The notes beneath the pieces are model-generated. The model was not told the origin of the DNA and did not search any database. It was given only the letters and a program-made list of their open reading frames with translations. Shown piece by piece: positions 1-8,087 of a stretch of 64,000 bases of DNA (the first letter of the stretch is position 1; every line of letters starts with the position of its first letter). A program made the translations under genes and the position numbers. Origin of the DNA: Lentzea sp. NBRC 102530 (GTDB lineage: Bacteria; Actinomycetota; Actinomycetes; Mycobacteriales; Pseudonocardiaceae); assembly GCF_030269365.1 (NCBI RefSeq), contig NZ_BSTF01000002.1:682001-746000 (forward strand), given 5' to 3'.

Positions 1-939
1 ATGGGCGTGGAGCTCAGACAACTCCGGTACGTCGTCGCGGTGGCCGAACACCGCCACTTCCGGCGCGCCGCCCAGGCGCTCGGGTTGACCCAGCCGTCGC
101 TGTCGCGGCAGGTCGGCGCGGTCGAGCGCGAACTCGGGACGGCGCTGTTCGAACGGACGCCGCGCGGCGTCGTGCCCACCGCGGCGGGCGAGGTCTACGT
201 CGTGCACGCCCGCAAGGTGCTCGAACAGGTCGAGGCGGGGGCGACGGAGGCCCGGCAGGCCGCGCGCGGGCAGACCGGGTCGTTGCGGCTCGGGTTCGTC
301 AGCGAGGCGCTCATCGAACTGCTGCCGTCGCTGCTGGCGCGGTTCCGTTCCGTGCATCCCGCGGTGAGCCTGGACTGCCGGGAGATGTCGACGGTGCAGG
401 CCGCCACCGCGCTGCTCGCGGGGGAGGTCGACCTGGCGTTCTGCCGGGGCGCGCCGACCGGGGACGGAGCCGAGCGGCTCACGTCGGTGCCGGTGGCCGG
501 GGACCACCTCATCGCCGTGTGCCACCGCGGGCACCCGTTCGCCGGGCTGCCCGCGCTCTCTCCCGAGCAGTTGCGCGGTCAGCCGCTCATCGCCGCGCCC
601 GCCGCCGACGAACCGGCCGCGGTGCGGGTGCTGGCGCCGTTGCTCGCCACCGCGGGCGGGGTCACGCAGGCGCGGGACGTGCACACGGTGATCGGGCTCG
701 CGGCGTGCGGGATGGGGGTCGGGCTGGTGCCCTCGAGCGCGCGGCGGGCGGTGCGGCAGGAGACCGTGGCGGTGGAGATCGGCCCACGGTTGCGGTTGCC
801 GGACCTGACGATGGCCTTCCGCCGCACCGACGGCTCGCCCCCGCTCGGCGCGTTCCTCTCCGTGACGCGGGAACACTGCCCCGGCACCGGGAAGCGGCTC
901 GCCCGACTGATGCCCGGCGGGCATCAAGCGTCCCGTTGA
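1..939 (+). CDS. LysR-family transcriptional regulator
   Basis: This is a 312-aa LysR-type regulator, a DNA-binding protein that typically controls a neighbouring metabolic gene in response to a small effector. Residues 4-62 form the winged HTH, with the family signature around LRYVVAVAEHRHFRRAA and LTQPSLSRQV. Residues 90-300 are the periplasmic-binding-protein-like effector domain (LRLGFVSEA at its start). The gene begins at the first base of the window. An in-frame GTG at position 7 would give the more usual MELRQLRY start, so the protein looks complete. The flavin-dependent oxidoreductase 47 bp downstream is on the same strand and is the likely target or operon partner. The effector is unknown. 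Confidence 0.93.
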   Translation: MGVELRQLRYVVAVAEHRHFRRAAQALGLTQPSLSRQVGAVERELGTALFERTPRGVVPTAAGEVYVVHARKVLEQVEAGATEARQAARGQTGSLRLGFVSEALIELLPSLLARFRSVHPAVSLDCREMSTVQAATALLAGEVDLAFCRGAPTGDGAERLTSVPVAGDHLIAVCHRGHPFAGLPALSPEQLRGQPLIAAPAADEPAAVRVLAPLLATAGGVTQARDVHTVIGLAACGMGVGLVPSSARRAVRQETVAVEIGPRLRLPDLTMAFRRTDGSPPLGAFLSVTREHCPGTGKRLARLMPGGHQASR

Positions 940-986
940 CGGGTATCGGCACCACCGGCGCTCGCTGCGGCGGGTGACATGGAGGC

Positions 987-1928
987 ATGTCGATCACTAC
1001 GCGAGCTGTGCGGTACGGGGTCACCCTGGCGGGCACGGGCGGCACCAACCTGGTGGAGGCCGCCGTCGCCGAGGCGCGGGAGGCCGCGGCGCACGGCGTC
1101 GATTCGGTCTGGATGGGGCAGCGGCTGGACTACGACGCCGTCGGACTGGCCGGGCTCGTCGGCACCCGCGTACCCGGTGTCGACGTGGGGGTGTCGGCGG
1201 TGCCCGTGTTCGGCCGCCACCCGCTGCTCGTCGGCAGCCAGGCCCAGACCGCGCAGGCCGCGACGGGCGGGCGCTTCCACCTGGCCGTCGCGCTGGGCGC
1301 GCCGCCGATCGTCGAGGAGGCGTTCGGGCTGCCGTGGGAACGGCCGGTGGCCCGGCTGCGGGAGTTCCTGACCGCACTGGGACCGCTGCTGCGCGGCGAA
1401 CCGGTGGCGCACGAGGGCGACCTGATCACCGCGCGCTCGCTGCTGCCGACCCACGTGCCCGGCGCCACCCGCACCCCGCTGCTCGTCGCGGCCATGGCGC
1501 CGCAGGCCCTGCGCGTCACCGGTGAGCTGGCCGACGGAACGGTGCCCTACCTCGCCGGACCGCGGGCGCTGGCGGAGCACGTCGTCCCGGCGATCACCGC
1601 TGCCGCGAACGCCGCCGGACGGCCGGCCCCGCGGGTGGTCGCCCTGGTCCCGGCCGCGGTCACCACCGACGTGGAGGCGCGGCGCACCATGGCGGACGGC
1701 CTCGCCTTCTACACCCGGTTCAAGTCCTACCGCAGGGTTCTCGAGCTCAACGGCACCGAGAACCCCGTGGACCTCGCCCTGATCGGTGACGAGGACGCGG
1801 TCGCCGAGGGGGTGCGCGAGTACGTCGAGGCGGGTGCGACGGAGGTGGTCCTGACCGCCCACCACGACCTCGACGCCGCCACCCAGTCGAGGACCCGCGC
1901 ACTGGCCGGAGCGCTCGCCCGGCGGTGA
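987..1928 (+). CDS. LLM-class F420-dependent oxidoreductase
   Basis: This 313-aa protein has the luciferase-like monooxygenase (TIM-barrel) layout seen in actinobacterial F420-dependent oxidoreductases. Family features include the early AAAHGVDSVWMGQ segment, TGGRFHLAVALGAPP in the middle and DGTVPYLAGP before the last third. Such enzymes use reduced deazaflavin F420 to reduce or oxidise small molecules in the cytoplasm; the substrate is not readable here. The chosen ATG has GGAGG very close upstream, so the exact start is slightly uncertain. It follows a LysR gene on the same strand and is probably controlled by it. Confidence 0.85.
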   Translation: MSITTRAVRYGVTLAGTGGTNLVEAAVAEAREAAAHGVDSVWMGQRLDYDAVGLAGLVGTRVPGVDVGVSAVPVFGRHPLLVGSQAQTAQAATGGRFHLAVALGAPPIVEEAFGLPWERPVARLREFLTALGPLLRGEPVAHEGDLITARSLLPTHVPGATRTPLLVAAMAPQALRVTGELADGTVPYLAGPRALAEHVVPAITAAANAAGRPAPRVVALVPAAVTTDVEARRTMADGLAFYTRFKSYRRVLELNGTENPVDLALIGDEDAVAEGVREYVEAGATEVVLTAHHDLDAATQSRTRALAGALARR

Positions 1929-1956
1929 CCGTGCCGAGGAGCCGTAGGCTGGTCGC

Positions 1957-2352
1957 GTGGCCACGAACTCCGACGCCCGGACGATGAAGATCGGCGAACT
2001 GGCACGGCTGACCGGCGTCAGCGCCCGGTCGCTGCGGTACTACGAGCAGCAGGGGCTGGTGCACAGCACGCGGTCGACCGGCGGGCAACGGCACTACGCG
2101 GCCGGCGAGGTCGCGCGGATCGAGATCATCCGCAGGTTGTTCGACGCCGGCCTGAGCAGCAGGGTGATCGCCCGGCTGATGCCCTGCGTCGACACCGGTG
2201 GCACCGAGGTGGCGCAGGACGCGTTCACCACGATGCTCGGCGAACGCGACAGGCTGACCGCCGACATCGGCCGGCTCGTCGAGGCCAGGTCGGCGCTCGA
2301 CGAGCTGATCGAGATCAACACGCGCTACCGGCACCAGGCCGGCGCCGCCTGA
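1957..2352 (+). CDS. MerR-family transcriptional regulator
   Basis: This 131-aa regulator carries a MerR winged HTH at its N-terminus (MKIGELARLTGVSARSLRYYEQQGL), followed by a helical dimerisation arm (residues ~85-125). There is no cysteine cluster of the metal-binding MerR proteins; the only cysteine is in LMPCVDTGG. Annotated from a GTG start at 1957; an internal ATG at 1984 gives the classical MKIGELA start and is equally plausible. The gene converges with a quinone-oxidoreductase-like gene whose promoter region holds a 14-bp perfect palindrome (3338-3351), a candidate target. The ligand is unknown. Confidence 0.9.
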   Translation: MATNSDARTMKIGELARLTGVSARSLRYYEQQGLVHSTRSTGGQRHYAAGEVARIEIIRRLFDAGLSSRVIARLMPCVDTGGTEVAQDAFTTMLGERDRLTADIGRLVEARSALDELIEINTRYRHQAGAA

Positions 2353-2361
2353 GCAGCCCGG

Positions 2362-3288
2362 TCAGAGGCTCAGGTCGAGGACGAGCTTGCCCGTGGCGTG
2401 CCCCGACTCGACGAGCGCGAGCGCCTCGGCCGCGTCCGCCAGCGGGTACGTCCTCGTGATGTGCGGATCCAGGCGTCCTTCGGTCATCAGCGCGGCGACG
2501 CGTTCGAGGTTCGCCCGGTCGAGGCGGCGGCGCACCACCTCGCCGCCCAGTTCGGTCACGGCCGGGTCGCCGACGGAGACGATCGCGCCCCGGTCCGCGA
2601 CCAGCGAGGCCACCGCGCGCAGCGAGTCACCACCCACGTTGTCGGCCACGGCGGCGAAACCTCCGGGAGCGAGCGCGCGGAGCCGTTCCACGACGTCGCC
2701 CCCGGTGTAGTCGACGAACGTCGCGCCGGTCGCCGTCACGAGGTCCCGCTTGGCCGGCCCGGCCGTGCCGGTCACGACCAGTCCCCGGTCCCGCGCGAGC
2801 TGGGCCAGCGCGATGCCCACACCGCCGCCGATGCCGTTGACCAGCAGCGACGCGCCAGCGGGCAGGTCCAGCTGGTCGAGCACGTCGAGCGCGGTGGTGC
2901 CGGCGACGGGAATGGTCGCCGCCCACGTCTCCGGCAACGCGTCCGGGATGCGCGCGGTGGACTCCCCGAGCAGCAGCGTGGTCTCCGCGTACGTGCCCGC
3001 GCCGGTCAGCGCGAACCCGGTGACGCGGTCGCCGACGGCCAGCCCGGTCACGTCGGATCCCACGGCCAGCACCGTGCCGGCCGCCTCCATCCCGAGGACC
3101 TGGGGGAACGGCACGTGGCCGTTCAACGCGGTGCCGTGGCCCGACCGCAGCTTGTGGTCGAGCGGGTTGACCCCGGCGGCCGCGACGCGCACGAGCACCT
3201 CCGCCGGTCCGGGCACGGGATCCGGCCGCTCGAAGGACAACTGCACCTCGGCGCCGCCGAACTCCTTGTACCCCAGCACTTCACCCAT
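2362..3288 (-). CDS. NADP-dependent quinone-oxidoreductase-like enzyme (MDR, zinc-free)
   Basis: A 308-aa medium-chain dehydrogenase/reductase of the quinone oxidoreductase type. The N-terminal GroES-like domain covers residues 1-115 (GVNPLDHKLRSGHG; GDRVTGFALTGAGTYAE). The Rossmann domain follows, with the nucleotide-binding glycines in LLVNGIGGGVGIALAQLARD. The catalytic and structural zinc ligands of alcohol dehydrogenases are absent. Such enzymes reduce quinones or enones using NADPH in the cytosol. The gene converges on the MerR regulator with a 9-bp gap. Substrate unknown. Confidence 0.9.
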   Translation of the reverse strand: MGEVLGYKEFGGAEVQLSFERPDPVPGPAEVLVRVAAAGVNPLDHKLRSGHGTALNGHVPFPQVLGMEAAGTVLAVGSDVTGLAVGDRVTGFALTGAGTYAETTLLLGESTARIPDALPETWAATIPVAGTTALDVLDQLDLPAGASLLVNGIGGGVGIALAQLARDRGLVVTGTAGPAKRDLVTATGATFVDYTGGDVVERLRALAPGGFAAVADNVGGDSLRAVASLVADRGAIVSVGDPAVTELGGEVVRRRLDRANLERVAALMTEGRLDPHITRTYPLADAAEALALVESGHATGKLVLDLSL

Positions 3289-3337
3289 GATCGCCTGCTC
3301 CTCGGCCGTCGGTTCGGGACGACGCGAAGCTATTCGA

Positions 3338-3351
3338 TGACACCGGTGTCA
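3338..3351. promoter_or_regulatory. 14-bp perfect palindrome upstream of oxidoreductase
   Basis: The sequence TGACACCGGTGTCA is a perfect palindrome located 50-63 bp upstream of the ATG at 3288, between that gene and the divergent-side S24/S26-like gene end. Its position fits an operator for the oxidoreductase gene. The nearby MerR regulator is one candidate binder, but nothing in the sequence proves it. Confidence 0.45.
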
Positions 3352-3393
3352 GCTTCCACCCGTTGTGACGACCGCCACCCGGGGTGTCCGCAG

Positions 3394-3741
3394 TCAGGGG
3401 CTGTCTTCGTTCTTCAGGACCTTGCCCGCGATGTCCTTGCGCGGCACGCCGTCCACCTCCACGCAGAGCCCGAAGACCCGGTCCCTGGACGTCCAGCCGT
3501 TGATCCCGCCCCGGTTGTTCCCGATCTGCACCCGCTGGCCCGCGATCGCGGTGACCCGATGCAGGTACACGGTTCCGGCGACCCGGACCAGGACGATGTC
3601 GTCCACCTCGAGCTTCGCCGTGTCGACCGGGGCGACGGTCACGAGCTGGCGGCTGACGATCAACGGCACCATCGACGAGCCGGTCGGCCGGAACTGCACC
3701 CTCTCGCCCTGCGCGACGCGAGCCGCGACGGCGTCCATCAT
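3394..3741 (-). CDS. S24/S26-type peptidase-like protein
   Basis: This 115-aa protein resembles the catalytic core of LexA/signal-peptidase (S24/S26) proteins. The presumed nucleophile is the serine in FRPTGSSMVPLI (residues 18-29). VDDIVLVRVAG and YLHRVTAI follow, and the histidine in LHRV matches the Ser/His type seen in archaeal-like SipW signal peptidases rather than the Ser/Lys dyad. There is no DNA-binding domain and no membrane anchor, so a classic repressor or signal peptidase role is unlikely. Two ATG codons are adjacent (3741 and 3738). It diverges from a membrane PH-like gene with a 74-bp gap. Function unknown. Confidence 0.65.
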   Translation of the reverse strand: MMDAVAARVAQGERVQFRPTGSSMVPLIVSRQLVTVAPVDTAKLEVDDIVLVRVAGTVYLHRVTAIAGQRVQIGNNRGGINGWTSRDRVFGLCVEVDGVPRKDIAGKVLKNEDSP

Positions 3742-3815
3742 TCCCACACGCCGTAGCTTCGGCGGCACGCCCGGTGCCGCGCAACGCATTTGTCCGCCTT
3801 GTCGGGCCCCACCGC

Positions 3816-4346
3816 ATGCCGGACAATGCGGACGTGGGGGAGTGGAAGCGGATCGTGCCGGACGAGAACGAGCTGCCGGGTGTCGTGATCTTCGCGGTGA
3901 TCTTCGCCGCGTTCGCCGTGTTGTTCGCGGGGATGGTCCTGGTGGCGCCGGGCAAGGTGGTCGGGTGGTGGGGGATGTCCTCCGCGATCGCGCTCTGCGC
4001 GGGGATGGCCTGCTTCCTGTGGAGGGCGGGGCGCACGGGTGTCCACTTCGGACCGCGCGGTGTGCTGGTCCACCCCGCGACCCGCGCCGCCGAGGTCGTG
4101 CCGTGGGACGAGTTCGTCCGGTTCGAGGTCCGCCCGGAGCGGGCTGCGGGCGTGGCACCGCGAGGTGCCGTCGTGCACGTCGTCCGCACGACCGGGGACC
4201 CGGTCGCGACGCCGCTCAAGCAGTCGATCGACGCCGACTGGAACCGGACGTTCTACTTCTTCGAGGTCGTGCTGTCCGAAGTGGAGTTCGCCGACGCGCT
4301 CGCTCGCCTGAACGCGTGGGCGGTCGCGTACACCTCGCGGGAGTGA
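3816..4346 (+). CDS. Membrane protein with PH-like domain
   Basis: About 176 aa. Two hydrophobic segments lie near the N-terminus (VVIFAVIFAAFAVLFAGMVL and MSSAIALCAGMACFLW), followed by a cytoplasmic domain with the pattern of bacterial PH-like proteins (TGVHFGPRGVLVHPATRAAEVVPWDEFVRFEVRP). The start at 3816 is chosen because the hydrophobic segments follow at the usual distance; an upstream in-frame start at 3774 is possible. Such proteins are common in actinobacteria and their role is unknown. Confidence 0.7.
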   Translation: MPDNADVGEWKRIVPDENELPGVVIFAVIFAAFAVLFAGMVLVAPGKVVGWWGMSSAIALCAGMACFLWRAGRTGVHFGPRGVLVHPATRAAEVVPWDEFVRFEVRPERAAGVAPRGAVVHVVRTTGDPVATPLKQSIDADWNRTFYFFEVVLSEVEFADALARLNAWAVAYTSRE

Positions 4347-4353
4347 CCGCCGG

Positions 4354-4938
4354 CTACACCGTCGTCGAGTGAATCCCCGTGCCGTACACGAAGCGCAGCC
4401 CGGCCTCCGCGATGAACCGCTGGGCGTGCGGCAGCACCGGCCGGGACCCGATCTTGTCCACCGCCCTCCGCCGGATCGCCCGGTTGAGTCGGCCGGAGGC
4501 GCTGGTGACGGCGGCCCAGTCCCACTCGGCGGGGTCACCCAGTTCCGGGTTGGTCGCCGCCCACGCGGAAGCGCGCTTCTCGGAGTTGTGGTTCGTGTGG
4601 CTCCACCCCAACTCCCGCACCCCGTCGACCCTGCCGCGATCGAGCTGGATGAGGCCCCAGCCCTCGCAGGTGTAGCGGAACGGGGCCTCCGGGGACACCC
4701 CGGGCAGGAAGTCGATGCGGCTGCGCAGAGGTTCCGGCCCCGCCCCGTCGACGAACAACGACAGGTGCCAGGCCCGCTGATCACCCGCGGCCTCCGCGGC
4801 GGAGCGGAACTCCCGCAACTCCGTCCCCGGTTCCGAGTCGGACTCGAACACGCGGAACACCCCGAGACCGAACACGGTCTCCAGCACCGCGGTCCAGTCG
4901 TCACCGGCGGCGAAGAAGTCGAGGTTCGGCACGATCAC
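4354..4938 (-). CDS. Conserved hypothetical protein
   Basis: A 194-aa soluble protein starting from GTG at 4938. It has a run of aromatic and acidic residues (AWHLSLFVDG; FRYTCEGWGLIQLDRG; ELGWSHTNHNSEKRA) consistent with an enzyme-like alpha/beta fold, but I recognise no catalytic motif. It has no signal peptide or membrane segment. It converges with the PH-like membrane gene with an 8-bp gap. The coding quality (third-position GC, absence of low complexity) is good, so the gene is probably real. No function is proposed. Confidence 0.6.
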   Translation of the reverse strand: MIVPNLDFFAAGDDWTAVLETVFGLGVFRVFESDSEPGTELREFRSAAEAAGDQRAWHLSLFVDGAGPEPLRSRIDFLPGVSPEAPFRYTCEGWGLIQLDRGRVDGVRELGWSHTNHNSEKRASAWAATNPELGDPAEWDWAAVTSASGRLNRAIRRRAVDKIGSRPVLPHAQRFIAEAGLRFVYGTGIHSTTV

Positions 4939-4949
4939 ACCCTAACCCG

Positions 4950-5090
4950 GTGCCGGGTGACGCCGGACGTTCCTCGTGCGGCATCACGGGCGAGATGGGG
5001 AACTCGCCCGTGCACGCCACGATCGACCACGGGACCGTCGACTGGCAGCTGACCACCGTGCTGCGGGCCGTCGACGGTCCCGGGGCGTGA
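4950..5090 (+). pseudogene. Possible gene remnant or tiny ORF, unidentified
   Basis: Within the 335-bp stretch between two minus-strand genes, an open frame ends at 5088-5090. Its last 33 codons read like a normal protein C-terminus (ATIDHGTVDWQLTTVLRAVD near the end). There is no ribosome binding site for a full gene. It may be a truncated leftover or a very small gene. I do not recognise the family. Confidence 0.25.
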
Positions 5091-5096
5091 GGCCGG

Positions 5097-5140
5097 TCAG
5101 ACGCTGAAGCCGCCGTCGACCGTCAGCAGCGCGCCGGAGT
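5097..5140 (-). pseudogene. C-terminal remnant of an SDR-family dehydrogenase
   Basis: On the minus strand this stretch encodes MHSGALLTVDGGFSV followed by a stop, which is the characteristic C-terminal end of short-chain dehydrogenases (xGxxLxVDGGxxx). Upstream of the methionine the similarity is lost at once. It is therefore a decayed or truncated SDR gene, not a functional ORF. Confidence 0.55.
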
Positions 5141-5228
5141 GCATCGGGCGGCGCCTGGACGTGGTGCAGCGCAACCGCGATGCCGTCAGGTCGTCCCTGC
5201 GGTCCTGGGAGGACACCCTCGCCCGGAA

Positions 5229-5266
5229 GAGGACCGGCCGGTCCGCGAACCGACCGGCCGGTCCTC
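5229..5266 (-). terminator. Hairpin terminator of the secreted-protein gene
   Basis: A perfect 15-bp inverted repeat (GAGGACCGGCCGGTC, loop CGCGAACC, then its complement) begins 8 bp beyond the stop codon of the minus-strand gene ending at 5274. No strong U-tract follows, as is usual for actinomycete hairpin terminators. Confidence 0.7.
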
Positions 5267-5273
5267 CACGAGG

Positions 5274-5828
5274 TCAGGCGATGCGCAGGAAACGGCCGAT
5301 CGGGTACACCCAGCCGCGGGTGAACTCGAGTCCCAGCTGGTGGTCGTACACCTGGCACCCGCTCGGCTGGGGCAGGTCGGGGCAGAAGTACACGGTGAGC
5401 GCCGAGTACGTGAGCACGTCGTTCGGGTCGACCGGGGCGATCCTGTTCCTCACGGCGAACGCCACCGACGCCAGGCGCGGGTCCTGCACGCCGTTCGGGT
5501 AGTACACCTCCGATTCGGGGTCGTACACGAGGATCTGGTCGTTGAAGATGCAGACGTTCGCCCCGAAGAAGAAGTCGTACATCTTCGTGCCCTGGCTGGT
5601 CTCGTAGATGGACTCCACGACCTCCTCGCGGTAGCAGGGAGTGCCGGGCGGAAACGCGCGGGGCGGGCTGATCGGCCACGCGGTGGTCTTGACGTCGCCC
5701 GCGCCGGCCGACGAGACCGCCTCCAGCGCGGGCTTCTCCGACGACGCCGAGGCCGCCGGAGCCGCGATCACGATCAGGGTCAGGGCCGCCACGGCTGCCG
5801 CGGACAGGCGTGTGAAGCGTGTGAACAC
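5274..5828 (-). CDS. Secreted hypothetical protein
   Basis: 184 aa from a GTG start at 5828, chosen because AGGGG lies about 8 nt upstream and the start is followed directly by a Sec signal peptide (FTRFTRLSAAAVAALTLIVIA, cleavage near AASASS). The mature part contains four cysteines (PCYREEV, NVCIFND, YFCPDL, SGCQVYD) that could form two disulfides, and is rich in tyrosine and aromatic residues. No known enzyme motif is visible. A strong hairpin follows the stop codon, so it is a single-gene transcript. Function unknown. Confidence 0.7.
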   Translation of the reverse strand: MFTRFTRLSAAAVAALTLIVIAAPAASASSEKPALEAVSSAGAGDVKTTAWPISPPRAFPPGTPCYREEVVESIYETSQGTKMYDFFFGANVCIFNDQILVYDPESEVYYPNGVQDPRLASVAFAVRNRIAPVDPNDVLTYSALTVYFCPDLPQPSGCQVYDHQLGLEFTRGWVYPIGRFLRIA

Positions 5829-5971
5829 TGGAACACCCCTCTGGTTGCAGTGTCGAACAGGCTTCAGCCTCGCCGGGCGGACTGGACGCAGATTGGACGG
5901 AGACTGGTTTCGGCCGACGCGCCCGCACGCGCCGACCGGTTCCACTCCACTGTGGACTCAGAGGTGACCCG

Positions 5972-7129
5972 TCACTCGAACACCCCGTAGCCCGCGACGG
6001 CGTGCGCCCGCACACCGTCCATGTCGAGCTCCACGCCGATCCCGGGGGTGTCGGGCAGCGTGATGTAGCCGTCCTTCACGATCGAGCCGCTCCCGTCCGG
6101 GGCGTGGACGTAGCTGTCCCACACCTCCCGCTCCTCCAGGGCGTGCCACTCCTGGACGTAGAAGTTGGGGATCGCCGCGCACTGGTGCGACGTGGCCATC
6201 GTGCCCAGCGGCGTCGACACCAGGTGCGGTGCGAACGGGACGTAGTGCAGCTCCGCCAGGTTGGCGATCTTCTTGGCCTCCGCGAGGCCGCCGCACTTCG
6301 GCACGTCCGGTTCGATCACGTCCACGGCGCCGCGTTCGAGCAGCTCGCGGAACCCCCAGCGCAGGTAGAGGTTCTCACCCGCGCAGATGGGTGTGCTGGT
6401 CTGCGACCGCACCCGCACCAGCGCGTCGACGTTCTCGGCCGGCAGCGGTTCCTCGAGCCACATCAGGTCGAACGGTTCGAGCGCCCGCGCGATCCGGCAC
6501 GCGCTCGGCACGTCGTAGCGGGCGTGCAGGTCGATGGCGAGGTCGACGTCGGGCCCGATCGCCTCGCGGACGGCGGCCACGCGCGCGACCATCGACCGCA
6601 GCTCGGCCGCGTTGACCGTGTGGTTGAAGTCGTCGAACTTCGCCGGGTGGCTCATGTCGTCGACGTCGAACTTGAGCGCGGTGAAGCCCTCGGCGACCAT
6701 CCGCTGGGCCCGGTCCACGCACCCGGACACCGACCCGGCCGGGTCGTCCCCGTCGCCGCAGTCGGCGTAGAGGCGGATCCGGTCGCGGAACTTGCCGCCG
6801 AGCAGCCGGTGCACGGGCTGGCCCGCCGCCTTGCCCGCGAGGTCCCACAGCGCGAGCTCGATGCCGGACAGGGCGATCACGAACACCCCGCCCTGGGGTC
6901 CCGCGAACACCTTGCCGCGCCGGAGCTTCTCCCAGCACCGCTCGACGTTGCGCGGGTCCTCCCCGATCAGGAGGGGGGTCAGGAACTTGATCATCCCGAC
7001 CACGCCGGCCGCGCCGGCGTCGGGATTGGCCTCGCCGTAACCACTGAGACCCTCGTCGGTGTCGATCCGGACCAGCGTGGCCTCACCGTGGTAGGCGACC
7101 ACCGCCGTACTGACGTTCACGATCCGCAT
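5972..7129 (-). CDS. Enolase-superfamily (mandelate racemase/muconate lactonizing) sugar-acid dehydratase
   Basis: A 385-aa enolase-superfamily enzyme with the MR/MLE N-terminal capping domain (residues 1-120) and TIM barrel. Visible active-site elements are the K-x-D on strand 2 (ALKFDVDD), metal ligands Asp in DLAIDLHARYD, Glu in MWLEEPLPAEN and Glu in CAGENLYLRWG, Asp in EPDVPKCGG and a general-base-type His in FAPHLVSTPLG. Such proteins dehydrate aldonic or aldaric acids (galactonate, gluconate and similar) to 2-keto-3-deoxy acids in the cytoplasm. It is divergent from the GntR regulator with a 74-bp shared promoter region, which suggests control by it. Exact substrate not determinable. 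Confidence 0.88.
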   Translation of the reverse strand: MRIVNVSTAVVAYHGEATLVRIDTDEGLSGYGEANPDAGAAGVVGMIKFLTPLLIGEDPRNVERCWEKLRRGKVFAGPQGGVFVIALSGIELALWDLAGKAAGQPVHRLLGGKFRDRIRLYADCGDGDDPAGSVSGCVDRAQRMVAEGFTALKFDVDDMSHPAKFDDFNHTVNAAELRSMVARVAAVREAIGPDVDLAIDLHARYDVPSACRIARALEPFDLMWLEEPLPAENVDALVRVRSQTSTPICAGENLYLRWGFRELLERGAVDVIEPDVPKCGGLAEAKKIANLAELHYVPFAPHLVSTPLGTMATSHQCAAIPNFYVQEWHALEEREVWDSYVHAPDGSGSIVKDGYITLPDTPGIGVELDMDGVRAHAVAGYGVFE

Positions 7130-7189
7130 TGCTCTCTCCCGCCACCGGGTTGTGCATATGAACGGACGAACGCGATTCCCAACTTGTCC

Positions 7190-7195
7190 TATAAG
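7190..7195 (+). promoter_or_regulatory. Candidate -10 box (TATAAG) of the gntR gene
   Basis: TATAAG lies 8 bp before the ATG at 7204 in the sequence TTGTCCTATAAGCTGAT, so the transcript would start almost at the start codon (leaderless or nearly so). The same TTGTCC-containing stretch could be the operator for autoregulation by the FadR-type protein. Confidence 0.35.
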
Positions 7196-7203
7196 CTGAT
7201 GAC

Positions 7204-7947
7204 ATGCAAAGGGGACAAGAGTCTTCGGACGCTGTCAAGGTCCGGACCCTGCCCGTGCAGGTGGCCGCACACCTGACCCGGCGCATCGTGAGCGGCGAGC
7301 TCCAGGACGGCCGGGGGCCGTCGGAGCTCGACATCTCGCGCGAGTTCGGGGTGTCCCGCGTGGTGGCGCGGGAGACGCTGAAAGTCCTGGCGTCGCTGGA
7401 CATCGTCGAGGTGGCGCAGGGGCGCCGCGTCGTCGTGCGCCCACCGGCGGAGTGGGACTACCTGAGCCCGTTGCTGATCGAGTGGCTGCCCGCCGAGGTC
7501 GTGGGCGAACTGCTGCAGGAGCTCGACCAGATGCGGATGCTGCTCGAACCGGAGCTGGCCGCGATGGCCGCGGCCCTCGTCACCGACGAGACGCTCGACC
7601 GGCTCCGGGACGAGATCGGCCGGATGGAGGCGCTGGAAGGAGATCCCAACGCCTACCTCGAGGTCGACCACGAGTTCCACATGGAGATCTGCCGGGCGGC
7701 GGACAACCGCATCCTGGACCGGATCATGTACTCGGCGCGCTGGCTCGGCACGGCCAGCCGCCGCATCACCAACGAGGCGCCCGCCGCGCTGTGCAAGGCC
7801 ACCGCCGACCACACGGAGATCTACGAGGCGCTCGTGGCACGCGACCCCGACCGGGCCCGTGCGGCGATGCGCAAGCACCTCGCCAACAACTCCAACCTCC
7901 TCGCGGAGAAGAAGCGGCAGACCAAGCGGTCACCCCGCCGGCGTTAG
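7204..7947 (+). CDS. GntR-family (FadR subfamily) transcriptional regulator
   Basis: 247 aa. The N-terminal winged HTH (residues ~20-85) has the FadR pattern, including LTRRIVSGEL and ELDISREFGVSRVVARETLKVL. The C-terminal FCD domain (residues ~100-235) is all-helical and carries the metal/ligand-binding residues around EVDHEFHMEICRAADN and TADHTEIYEAL. FCD regulators sense organic or sugar acids. The gene stands between two enolase-type dehydratases and a sugar ABC importer, so it is probably the local repressor of a sugar-acid utilisation locus, relieved by an intermediate. Confidence 0.92.
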   Translation: MQRGQESSDAVKVRTLPVQVAAHLTRRIVSGELQDGRGPSELDISREFGVSRVVARETLKVLASLDIVEVAQGRRVVVRPPAEWDYLSPLLIEWLPAEVVGELLQELDQMRMLLEPELAAMAAALVTDETLDRLRDEIGRMEALEGDPNAYLEVDHEFHMEICRAADNRILDRIMYSARWLGTASRRITNEAPAALCKATADHTEIYEALVARDPDRARAAMRKHLANNSNLLAEKKRQTKRSPRRR

Positions 7948-8050
7948 CCGCGACGAGCACCAGAACACCGCGTCAGCAGTCCTTCACCACATGCACGACC
8001 CGGCAGCGAAGACCTCGCTGTCCCGCCGGTAGCAACGTCGCCCCGTCGGA

Positions 8051-8072
8051 CGCGTCCGCCTGACCGGACGCG
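8051..8072 (+). promoter_or_regulatory. Intercistronic hairpin in front of the binding-protein gene
   Basis: CGCGTCCG (8051-8058) and CGGACGCG (8065-8072) form an 8-bp perfect inverted repeat with a 6-nt loop. It ends where the Shine-Dalgarno GGGAGGAG begins. It could act as an operator, an mRNA-stability hairpin setting high expression of the binding protein relative to gntR, or a translation control element. Confidence 0.45.
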
Positions 8073-8087
8073 GGAGGAGTTGTTGTC

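Noticed and set aside
924..1964. Long minus-strand ORF opposite the oxidoreductase
   Set aside because: Composition is Arg/Gly/Pro-biased and it is antisense to two convincing genes; a typical high-GC shadow.
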